Positions 1 to 5,016 of a stretch of 6,051 bases of DNA are shown one piece after another. This stretch comes from Nitrospirota bacterium (lineage in GTDB: Bacteria; Nitrospirota; CAKKRA01; 9FT-COMBO-42-15), in NCBI GenBank assembly GCA_016214425.1, contig JACRON010000239.1:1-6051 (forward strand), read 5' to 3'. The position numbers and the translations under genes were made by a program. Numbering within the stretch: position 1 is the stretch's first letter; every line of letters begins with the position of its first letter. The notes below the pieces were generated by a model. It had not been told where the DNA came from. It was given only the letters and a program-made list of their open reading frames with translations, and made no database searches.

Positions 1-2
1 TA

Positions 3-50
3 AAGGCAATCATAAACAATGTTATTCTGAAGGCACAAAAGGAGCTGTAG
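3..50 (+). CDS. Possible 3' end of an upstream gene (partial)
   Basis: The frame beginning at base 3 stays open and reads KAIINNVILKAQKEL before a TAG at 48-50. This looks like an amphipathic helical C-terminus. The start lies outside the window and fifteen residues are too few to name a family. A second frame (2-67) is also open, so the assignment is weak. If real, the gene ends about 50 bases before proS on the same strand. Confidence 0.25.
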   Translation, partial: KAIINNVILKAQKEL

Positions 51-63
51 CATATATCTTCTC

Positions 64-92
64 TTGAAAGGCAGGTTTATTTGTGATATAAA
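64..92 (+). promoter_or_regulatory. proS promoter, sigma-70 type with extended -10
   Basis: TTGAAA at 64-69 is followed by a 17-base spacer and TATAAA at 87-92. TG at 84-85 gives the extended -10 pattern TGnTATAAA. The expected start of transcription, about seven bases after the -10, is near 99-101, on or next to the proS ATG at 101. No Shine-Dalgarno sequence is present in the bases before that ATG, which agrees with a leaderless or nearly leaderless transcript. This is inferred from motifs only. Confidence 0.5.
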
Positions 93-100
93 CTTACCTT

Positions 101-1783
101 ATGCGGTATTCAAGACTACTTATTCCAACCTTAAAGGAAAATCCATCAGAGGCAGAGGCAGTAAGCCACAAATTAATGATAAGGGCAGGTCTGGTGCGCC
201 AGCTTGCAGCAGGGCTTTATATTTACCTTCCGCTTGGCCTTATAGTGCTTGACAAGATAAACAGAATTCTAAGGGAAGAGATGAATGCCATCGGCGGCCA
301 GGAGATCTCCATGCCTGTGCTTCATCCTGCAGAGGTATGGCAGCAGACAGGAAGGTGGAATGATATTGGCGATGAGATGTTCCGTTTGAAAGACAGGGGC
401 GGCAGGGACATGTGCCTTGGCATGACGCATGAAGAGATTATGACATGGCTTGCTTCAATGGAGATACGCTCTTATCGTGATTTGCCGCAGATATGGTATC
501 AGATACAGACAAAGCTCAGGGATGAGGCAAGGCCAAAGAGCGGCGTCCTGCGCACAAGGGAGTTTACAATGAAGGACTCCTACTCCTTTGATGCAGATGA
601 AGAGGGCCTGGATAAGAGCTATCAGCTTCACCTTGAGGCGTATAAGAAAATATTTGAAAGAAGCGGTCTGAAATTTTATATTGTAGAGAGCGACCCTGGA
701 ATGATGGGCGGCGCAGTTGCCCATGAGTTTATGGCTCCTTCCTCTGCTGGCGAGGATGAGATTGTTCTGTGCGGCTGCGGATATGCTGCAAATGTGGAGC
801 TTGCAAAATCAGTTCCTTCCAAGCCTGAATTTCCTGAGTGGAAATTAGAGGAGGTTGCAACACCGGATTCAAGGACAATAGAAGAGGTATCTGCATTTTT
901 AAAATTGGATAAAAGGCTTTTTATAAAGAGTCTGATTGTTGTCTCCCCAAAAGGTCCTGTAATGGCGCTTATGCGCGGTGATGAGGAGGTGCATGAGAAA
1001 AAGCTGAGAAAGCTGATTGGTGACTTCAGACCTGCACATAAAGAAGAGGTAAAGGAATTCACAGGCATTGAGGCAGGATTTATCGGGCCAATAAAATGTA
1101 AATTGCGGATTATTGCAGATGAGTCTTTGAAGGAAGGCGTCTATGTAACAGGCGCAAACAAAGAGGGCTATCATATAAAAGGTGTTGTGCCAAAGAGGGA
1201 CTTTAATGCAGAGTTTGCAGACATACATACAGCAAAAGCAGGCGATGGCTGCCCTAAGTACGGAAAGGCATTGGCATCAGAAAAGGTAATTGAGACAGGA
1301 AATATATTTAAACTTGGCACAAAATATTCTGAACCTCTTAAAGCTTACTTTCTTGATGAAAAAGGCAAAGAGAGGCCGATTATAATGGGGAGCTACGGCA
1401 TTGGGCCAGCGAGGATTGCTGCATCTGCAATTGAGCAGAACCATGATGAGAACGGCATCATCTGGCCATTATCCATTGCGCCATTTCAGGTTGAGATATT
1501 GCCATTGAATATGAAGAACGAGGCAGTAAAAAAGACAGCAGACGAGATTTATCAAGGCTTATTAAAAGAAAAGATAGAAGTCCTGATTGACGACAGGGAT
1601 GCAAGCCCTGGCATAAAATTCAAGGACGCTGACCTCATTGGCATACCATACAGGATAATTATTGGCGAGAAGGGATTGAAAGAGGGGATTGTTGAGATAA
1701 AAGAAAGAAGGACAGGGAAGGTAGAGAAGATAAAAGGTGATTCAGCAATAGGGTCGAGATTTAGCTCAATTATATGGAGTTGA
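101..1783 (+). CDS. proS: Prolyl-tRNA synthetase (bacterial type, with editing insertion)
   Basis: This cytoplasmic class II enzyme charges tRNA-Pro with proline. The 560-residue product opens MRYSRLLIPTLKE, the usual start of bacterial ProRS, which supports the ATG at 101. Class II features follow in order: the THEE segment (109-112), RDE with REFTMKDSYSF (140-163, motif 2 region), then an INS editing domain (about 225-385) that clears mischarged Ala-tRNA, with a likely conserved lysine at K276. GTKYS (406-410) and the motif 3 region GSYGIG...AIEQNHDE (430-450) come next, then the anticodon-binding domain (about 455-545). CxxCG-like elements are imperfect: C224-G-C226 is present, but the expected CPxCG reads CPKYG (384-388). 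The normal C-terminal helix after RRTGKVEKIK is missing; the last ten or so residues (GSRFSSIIWS) come from out-of-frame reading of the adjoining ORF6N sequence. The core is intact, so activity is likely. The identification is secure. Confidence 0.97.
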   Translation: MRYSRLLIPTLKENPSEAEAVSHKLMIRAGLVRQLAAGLYIYLPLGLIVLDKINRILREEMNAIGGQEISMPVLHPAEVWQQTGRWNDIGDEMFRLKDRGGRDMCLGMTHEEIMTWLASMEIRSYRDLPQIWYQIQTKLRDEARPKSGVLRTREFTMKDSYSFDADEEGLDKSYQLHLEAYKKIFERSGLKFYIVESDPGMMGGAVAHEFMAPSSAGEDEIVLCGCGYAANVELAKSVPSKPEFPEWKLEEVATPDSRTIEEVSAFLKLDKRLFIKSLIVVSPKGPVMALMRGDEEVHEKKLRKLIGDFRPAHKEEVKEFTGIEAGFIGPIKCKLRIIADESLKEGVYVTGANKEGYHIKGVVPKRDFNAEFADIHTAKAGDGCPKYGKALASEKVIETGNIFKLGTKYSEPLKAYFLDEKGKERPIIMGSYGIGPARIAASAIEQNHDENGIIWPLSIAPFQVEILPLNMKNEAVKKTADEIYQGLLKEKIEVLIDDRDASPGIKFKDADLIGIPYRIIIGEKGLKEGIVEIKERRTGKVEKIKGDSAIGSRFSSIIWS

Positions 1784-2237
1784 AACCCGTGTCCTGAATC
1801 AGGCGGTTCGCAGGAATATAGATCGTTTTCCTGATGATTTTATGTTTACCTTGACCCGCGAGGAGATTATGAGGATATCACAAATTGTGATATCCTCCGG
1901 GCACGAAACATTGAAATTTGCAAAGAGCGCAATGGTGTTTACGGAACAAGGTGTGGCAATGCTTTCAAGCGTCTTAAATAGCAAACGAGCTGTGCAAGTC
2001 AATATTGCTATTATGCGGGTATTTGTCAATCTGAGAGAGATGATAGCCTCCAATAAAGAGCTGGCTAAACGGCTTGATGAGCTTGAGAAGAAATACGACG
2101 CACAGTTTAAAGTGGTGTTTGAAGCCATTCGTCAATTAATGACACCGCCAGAACCGAAGAAGAAAAAAATAGGATTCGTGGTCAGGGAGCGCACTGCGCA
2201 GTATAAAACACACAGCCGCAAGGCTGTTAAAAAATAA
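1752..2237 (+). pseudogene. ORF6N-domain protein, 5'-truncated remnant
   Basis: The frame from 1752 reads GRDLAQLYGVETRVLNQAV and continues through NIDRFPDDFMF, the hallmark of the ORF6N domain found in phage and accessory DNA-binding proteins. FTEQGVAMLSSVLNS, a coiled-coil-like stretch (LREMIASNKELAKRLDELEKK) and the typical IRQLMTPPEP...KKIGF tail follow to the stop at 2235-2237. The family's first 25 or so residues are absent. An in-frame TAG lies at 1749-1751 immediately before the homology, and no ATG, GTG or TTG occurs in frame until ATG 1842, which sits inside the domain. Reinitiation at 1842 would give 131 residues lacking half the ORF6N domain. The first 32 bases overlap the end of proS in another frame. 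The remnant is probably non-functional for DNA binding. The family is clear; the state of the gene is inferred. Confidence 0.8.
1871..1897. repeat. Perfect 27-bp palindrome inside the ORF6N remnant
   Basis: GAGGATATCACAA at 1871-1883, one central base, then its exact reverse complement at 1885-1897. It encodes the stretch around RISQIVISS, where related proteins have a similar LRSQIV segment, so it lies within coding sequence. It may be a protein binding site, a hairpin in the transcript, or chance. Confidence 0.75.
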
Positions 2238-2289
2238 GCGCGATTTACTTTTCCCATTCTTCTTTTGGGTGAGGGGTAATAAAGGCAAC

Positions 2290-2315
2290 CCCCTTTTTCT
2301 TTTGAAAAAAAGGGG
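2290..2315. terminator. Hairpin downstream of the ORF6N remnant (weak terminator candidate)
   Basis: CCCCTTTTT at 2290-2298 can pair with AAAAAGGGG at 2307-2315 across an eight-base loop. It lies about 50 bases after the ORF6N stop. No T-run follows on either strand, so intrinsic termination is doubtful, and it could equally be a repeat remnant. Confidence 0.3.
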
Positions 2316-2342
2316 AATGTGGTATAAAAGAGCCTGATGCAG

Positions 2343-2365
2343 CCCTTTTGACAGGCTTAGAATGA
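2343..2365. repeat. Short dispersed intergenic repeat (SLSK-coding type)
   Basis: The sequence closely resembles a repeat with core CCCTTcGACAGGCTcAGAATGA that I recognise as scattered between genes in many environmental bacteria. Its reverse strand translates as VILSLSKG, a phrase common in spurious short ORFs. This is recognition from memory and was not checked against a database. The surrounding 2238-2440 holds no credible gene. Confidence 0.4.
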
Positions 2366-2418
2366 CCTTATGGTATAACAACAGCTTGCTATGTGTTCAA
2401 TATAAAATGCATATCACC

Positions 2419-2447
2419 TTGACACAGTTACTAAAATGAGATATACT
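2419..2447 (+). promoter_or_regulatory. Promoter of the AAA/DUF4143 gene
   Basis: A perfect -35 box TTGACA (2419-2424), a 17-base spacer and TATACT (2442-2447) form a near-consensus sigma-70 promoter. Transcription would begin near 2454, giving a leader of about 30 bases. The Shine-Dalgarno GGAG at 2469-2472 is 11 bases before ATG 2484. The -10 box lies within the left arm of the adjoining palindrome. Confidence 0.65.
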
Positions 2448-2476
2448 CCAATTTAGTTAAACTAAAATGGAGTATA
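2441..2476. promoter_or_regulatory. 36-bp palindromic operator overlapping the -10 box and ribosome binding site
   Basis: The left arm ATATACTCCAATTTAGTT (2441-2458) is followed with no spacer by AACTAAAATGGAGTATAT (2459-2476), its reverse complement with one mismatch. A third related half-site, ACTAAAATGAGATATA (2430-2445), lies just upstream in the same orientation as the right arm. The dyad covers the -10 box and the predicted transcription start, and its right arm holds the Shine-Dalgarno. Its position suggests a repressor site, perhaps autoregulatory. The binding protein is unknown. Confidence 0.6.
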
Positions 2477-2483
2477 TTCCAGA

Positions 2484-3650
2484 ATGAAAATATTCAATAG
2501 AATCCTTAATATCAAACTCCCGTCCAAGCAGTCTGCCTTTTTATGGGGCGCAAGAAAGACAGGAAAGAGCACCTATTTAAAAAACCATTTCCCTGACAGC
2601 ATAGTATTTGATTTTCTTAAAACCGATTTATATTTTAAGATTTCTAAGAATCCAGCGCTGTTACGGGAAATGATTTTAGCAAAAGATAAGGCATTACTTA
2701 AATATCCAATAATATTGGATGAGGTTCAAAAGATTCCCCATGTGCTTGATGAGGTGCATTGGCTGATAGAAAACAGGGGATTAAGGTTCATCCTCTGCGG
2801 TTCAAGCGCCAGAAAATTAAAACGAGGGCAAGCTAACCTTTTAGGCGGCAGGGCATGGCGTTATGAAATGTTTCCTCTGGTTACAGCAGAAATTGAAAAT
2901 TTTAACCTGCTTCGCAGTCTAAACCAAGGTTTAATCCCATCACATTATTTGCAAAACAGCGAGGATGCAAAAATGTCATTAATTGCTTATATGCAGGATT
3001 ATCTGAAAGAAGAGGTCTTTGCTGAGGGATTGACCCGTAATGTTCCGGCTTTTTCAAGATTTTTTGATGCCTTTGGTTATTCGCACGGGGAACTTACTAA
3101 TTATTCCAATATTGCCCGAGATTGCGGCGTAGATTCAAAGACAGTCAAGGAATATTATCAAATACTTATAGATACGCTCATGGCTGTCAGAATAGAACCG
3201 TTTAAAAAGAGGCGGTCCCGGCAGGTTATAACCAAAGCGGTGAAATATTATCTCTTTGATGTAGGCGTTGCAGGCTGCCTTAGCAAGAGATATTTGATGG
3301 AAGAGAAAGGAAGCGAATTTGGCAAGGCATTTGAGCATTTTTTACTTATGGAAATAATTGCGTATCGTTCTTACATGAGGCATGATTTTCGTATTAATTT
3401 TTGGAGGACCAAATATGGTCTTGAAGTGGATTATGTCATTGGAGGCGGCGAGATAGCTATAGAAGCAAAAGGCACGGATAATGTTGATATAAGGGATTTA
3501 AAAGGTTTAATCGCTTTTATGGACACATATTCTCCCAGAAGAAGCATTGTTGTCTGCAATGAAAAAGAAAAAAGGATTCACAACAAAATAGAGATAATGC
3601 CATGGCGTGAATTTCTCCATGACCTCTGGAGCGGCAAAATATTGAAATAA
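2484..3650 (+). CDS. AAA ATPase with DUF4143 C-terminal domain (COG1373-type)
   Basis: This 388-residue protein belongs to the large ATPase/DUF4143 family, abundant and variably copied in archaea and environmental bacteria; its cellular role is not settled. The Walker A motif GARKTGKST lies at 22-30, Walker B IILDE at 76-80, and the family's ILCGSSARKL sensor region at 103-112. A helix-turn-helix-like segment (IARDCGVDSKTVKEYYQIL, from residue 210) follows. The C-terminal domain shows a PD-(D/E)xK nuclease-like set: E284, D316 in EVDYVI, and E327-A-K329 in IAIEAKG. All key residues are present and the length is normal, so the gene looks intact. The start at ATG 2484 is backed by a GGAG 11 bases upstream and a strong promoter. 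It stands alone, with its own promoter and palindrome and no co-directional partner within 300 bases downstream. ATP binding is a firm inference; nuclease activity is speculative. Confidence 0.9.
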   Translation: MKIFNRILNIKLPSKQSAFLWGARKTGKSTYLKNHFPDSIVFDFLKTDLYFKISKNPALLREMILAKDKALLKYPIILDEVQKIPHVLDEVHWLIENRGLRFILCGSSARKLKRGQANLLGGRAWRYEMFPLVTAEIENFNLLRSLNQGLIPSHYLQNSEDAKMSLIAYMQDYLKEEVFAEGLTRNVPAFSRFFDAFGYSHGELTNYSNIARDCGVDSKTVKEYYQILIDTLMAVRIEPFKKRRSRQVITKAVKYYLFDVGVAGCLSKRYLMEEKGSEFGKAFEHFLLMEIIAYRSYMRHDFRINFWRTKYGLEVDYVIGGGEIAIEAKGTDNVDIRDLKGLIAFMDTYSPRRSIVVCNEKEKRIHNKIEIMPWREFLHDLWSGKILK

Positions 3651-3806
3651 GCTGCTTATTGTGATAAGTTGCACACGGAGCATAAAATTATTTGCAAACA
3701 AGATGGTTCAGAGGAATCTTATGCAAAACAAACTTCCATTAGCCATAAGAGACAATCAGGGAAGGGGAAATGGTAAATAAATCTGTTCCCATTATATTAT
3801 CTTAGA

Positions 3807-3832
3807 GTCAGCAGGGTCAGTCAGCAGGGTCT
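3807..3832. repeat. 13-bp tandem duplication
   Basis: GTCAGCAGGGTCA (3807-3819) is immediately repeated as GTCAGCAGGGTCT (3820-3832), with one difference at the last base. The second unit overlaps the start of the 53-bp direct repeat. The second copy elsewhere (4878-4930) lacks this duplication, so it arose at this site only. Confidence 0.75.
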
Positions 3833-3876
3833 GGTCTACACCCATGACAAAGTCTGCTTCAAGGGAAATATGAAAA
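3824..3876. repeat. 53-bp direct repeat, copy 1 (upstream of toxin-antitoxin)
   Basis: This segment matches 4878-4930 in the same orientation at 49 of 53 positions, including runs of 21 and 19 identical bases. Homology stops sharply at the right end, where one copy continues ATGG and the other TCAAG. It lies 116 bases before the toxin start. Neither strand yields a recognisable protein. It may be a dispersed repeat or a recombination scar. Confidence 0.85.
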
Positions 3877-3957
3877 ATGGCACAGCAAGTTAAAGGGGCG
3901 GAGGATTTTGAACTTGTAATATAGTTAGTAATAAAATAAATCTTTCGCAATTTTTTA

Positions 3958-3986
3958 TTGACATATTATAACCAAAAGGTTATATT
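3958..3986 (+). promoter_or_regulatory. Toxin-antitoxin promoter, apparently leaderless
   Basis: TTGACA (3958-3963), a 17-base spacer and TATATT (3981-3986) make a near-consensus promoter. With the -10 ending at 3986, the usual start of transcription falls on 3993, the A of the toxin ATG. No Shine-Dalgarno precedes that ATG, and an in-frame TAA at 3987-3989 excludes a start further upstream. The transcript therefore appears leaderless. Confidence 0.6.
3967..3984. promoter_or_regulatory. Probable antitoxin operator between -35 and -10
   Basis: A perfect inverted repeat, TATAACC (3967-3973) - AAAA - GGTTATA (3978-3984), fills the promoter spacer and enters the -10 box. XRE-type antitoxins typically repress their own operon from such dyads, so this is the likely site for the antitoxin encoded at 4319-4651, alone or with the toxin. 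Binding is inferred from position. Confidence 0.6.
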
Positions 3987-3992
3987 TAAATT

Positions 3993-4298
3993 ATGGTAAT
4001 CAGCCTACACAGGCAGGTTAGCGATTATATAGATAAATTACCAAAAGAGCAGAGCGCCATGATATATGCTGTGTTGGAAGATATAAAACAATATGGGTTG
4101 CAAGCCCCATTAGTATCTATAAGGCAGATTAAGGGCAAATTATGGGAGATTAAGATTTCACAGACCAGAATATTTTATGTAGTTATTGAAGGAAATACAA
4201 TGGTTCTCCTCCATGCCTATAAAAAGCAGAGCCAAAAGGCGCCGCAGCATGAAATTGAAACCGCACTCAGGCGCATGAAGGATATATTCGGAAACTAA
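3993..4298 (+). CDS. Type II toxin, RelE/HigB-like (phage Gp49-like family)
   Basis: The 101-residue product fits the Gp49-like/HigB branch of the RelE superfamily, ribosome-dependent mRNA interferases that block translation. The core is KGKLWEIKI (47-55), R59 and IFYVV (60-64), and the diagnostic LLHAYKKQSQKAPQHEIETAL (72-92), whose basic residues typically contact RNA. An N-terminal helical hairpin (VSDYIDKLPKEQSAMIYAVLEDI, about 9-31) precedes the sheet. It is a few residues shorter at the N-terminus than many relatives, but an in-frame stop just upstream fixes the start at 3993. The antitoxin starts 20 bases downstream, giving the toxin-first order typical of higBA. Expression probably depends on the promoter at 3958-3986. 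All expected motifs are present, so it is likely active. The target is inferred from family. Confidence 0.9.
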   Translation: MVISLHRQVSDYIDKLPKEQSAMIYAVLEDIKQYGLQAPLVSIRQIKGKLWEIKISQTRIFYVVIEGNTMVLLHAYKKQSQKAPQHEIETALRRMKDIFGN

Positions 4299-4304
4299 AA
4301 AACA

Positions 4305-4310
4305 GGGAGG
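4305..4310 (+). promoter_or_regulatory. Strong ribosome binding site of the antitoxin
   Basis: GGGAGG sits eight bases before the ATG at 4319. The toxin has no such signal, so translation may favour the antitoxin, as a toxin-first operon would need. Confidence 0.7.
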
Positions 4311-4318
4311 TTATTAAT

Positions 4319-4651
4319 ATGAAAATCCATACTCGCATAAAAAATATTTATTCTCTTGAAGATGTTATTAAAAGGCGGGAAAAAGACCACGAATTTAAAA
4401 TCCTGTTAGACAAAGCCAGATTGAGGGTTGCTATTGCCAGACAAATTAAAATAGCAAGAGAAAAAGCAGGGCTCACACAATCAGAACTCGCAGATGCCAT
4501 CGGTATAAGCCAGCCCATGATAGGCCGTCTTGAGGGGTTAAAAGACAAACGTCTGCCCAGCATTGAATTGCTGGTCAAGATCGCCTCTATAACAAGAAGG
4601 AAACTGGTAGTAAATCAAGCGGGATTTCATCTGGAATTGGCATGTATGTAG
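4319..4651 (+). CDS. XRE-family antitoxin, HigA-like
   Basis: The 110-residue protein is the partner of the upstream toxin. It would neutralise the toxin by binding and act as transcriptional repressor of the pair. An N-terminal helical region (about 10-36, with EDVIKRREKDHEF) precedes a Cro/C1-type helix-turn-helix: IARQIKIAREKAGLTQSELADAIGISQPMIGRLEG (39-73), with the recognition helix near 64-73. A short strand-like tail (RRKLVVNQAGFHLEL, 93-107) follows. The ATG at 4319 has a strong Shine-Dalgarno. The gene is on the same strand 20 bases after the toxin stop and surely shares its transcript. The inverted repeat at 3967-3984 is the obvious operator. It looks complete. The family call is firm; repression of this promoter is inferred. 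Confidence 0.9.
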   Translation: MKIHTRIKNIYSLEDVIKRREKDHEFKILLDKARLRVAIARQIKIAREKAGLTQSELADAIGISQPMIGRLEGLKDKRLPSIELLVKIASITRRKLVVNQAGFHLELACM

Positions 4652-4687
4652 GGTCAAGCCGGAACCAATTTTCTGGAAAATCAACAA

Positions 4688-4816
4688 ATGGCTGAAACAG
4701 AAAAACAGCAAAGACAACATATACAAACAGCGCTTAAGGATTTCTCAAATAGCAGTCTGCTTAGCAATGCCAAGAAGTTACTGAAGAAGGGACGGGGGGT
4801 CAGACACCAAAATTGA
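4688..4816 (+). pseudogene. Possible N-terminal fragment of a larger gene, interrupted by a REP-like sequence
   Basis: A 42-codon frame begins MAETEKQQRQHIQTALKDFS and continues NSSLLSNAKKLL. From memory this resembles the opening of Eco57I-type restriction/methylase proteins (an 'ALxxFxxxxLxxAxxxLLxTLGY' pattern), but the similarity is short and unverified. After KKLL the reading changes to KKGRGVRHQN and stops at 4814-4816, exactly where a REP-like sequence (GGGACGGGGGGTCAGACACC) begins. No good Shine-Dalgarno precedes the ATG. The simplest reading is a gene decayed or cut by a repeat insertion; a meaningless frame is also possible. Confidence 0.3.
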
Positions 4817-4876
4817 CATTTCAGGAGGAAACAACACACCCCTTAATCCCCTCTTGATAGAGGGGAAAGAAGGGTC
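4788..4876. repeat. REP-like repeat remnants with a hairpin
   Basis: GGGACGGGGGGTCAGACACC (from about 4788) resembles sequences I associate with ends of REP/RAYT-type (Y1 transposase) elements in environmental genomes. It is followed by a CCCCTC (4848-4853), TTGATA, GAGGGG (4860-4865) stem-loop within a 'CCTTAATCCCCTC...GAGGGGAAAGAAGGG' context, also typical of dispersed intergenic repeats. No transposase gene is present here. The identification is from memory. Confidence 0.4.
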
Positions 4877-4877
4877 G

Positions 4878-4930
4878 GAAGGCTCTGGCCTACACCCATG
4901 ACAAAGTCTGTTTCAAGGGAAATATGAAAA
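4878..4930. repeat. 53-bp direct repeat, copy 2 (downstream of toxin-antitoxin)
   Basis: This is the partner of 3824-3876, differing at four positions, 1054 bases away in the same orientation. Together the copies bracket the toxin-antitoxin operon, the gene fragment and the REP-like remnant. The rest of 4652-5016 holds no other credible gene. Confidence 0.85.
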
Positions 4931-4987
4931 TCAAGACAGGCGCTTTTCCTCTGTCTTCCGAGATGGAAAAAGCACAGGCACATAATT

Positions 4988-5013
4988 CTGCAGGAGAGTG
5001 AAATCGCCTGCAG
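4988..5013 (-). terminator. Possible mtnA terminator hairpin
   Basis: CTGCAGG (4988-4994) and CCTGCAG (5007-5013) form a perfect 7-bp stem with a 12-base loop, starting a few bases beyond the mtnA stop when read on the minus strand. Only a short AATTAT follows, not a strong T-run, so termination may be inefficient. Confidence 0.4.
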
Positions 5014-5016
5014 CCC

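Larger units (their letters stand above)
3651..3957. other. Non-coding, repeat-rich spacer
   Basis: No credible gene is seen here. After the ATPase stop there is a small dyad (CTTAT-TGTG-ATAAG). Near 3765-3790, GGGAA and TTCCC flank an AT-rich core resembling ends of REP-type elements. A 13-base unit GTCAGCAGGGTCA is then tandemly duplicated (3807-3832), running into copy 1 of the 53-bp repeat. A 25-codon frame from ATG 3704 has no recognisable features. Confidence 0.6.

Noticed and set aside
64..252. 62-codon frame on the + strand overlapping the proS start
   Set aside because: It lies in another frame over the conserved ProS N-terminus and has no family resemblance.
455..1228. Minus-strand frames of 89-130 codons within proS
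   Set aside because: They are shadows of the proS coding sequence, without start signals or recognisable domains.
2136..2381. 81-codon frame on the minus strand
   Set aside because: It runs over the end of the ORF6N gene and the SLSK-type repeat; it is the usual spurious translation of that repeat.
2441..2476. RNA hairpin sequestering the ATPase ribosome binding site
   Set aside because: The predicted transcript start (about 2454) lies inside the palindrome, so mRNA from this promoter would lack most of the left arm. A DNA operator fits better unless transcription comes from upstream.
3824..3876. 53-bp repeat as a remnant of a coding sequence or CRISPR unit
   Set aside because: Both strands can be read for a short stretch, but differences between copies change residues and nothing is recognisable. 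Only two copies about 1 kb apart, without spacer periodicity, exclude a CRISPR array.
4667..4680. ATTTTC-TG-GAAAAT dyad just after the antitoxin as a terminator
   Set aside because: The two-base loop cannot form a normal hairpin, the stem is AT-rich and no T-run follows.
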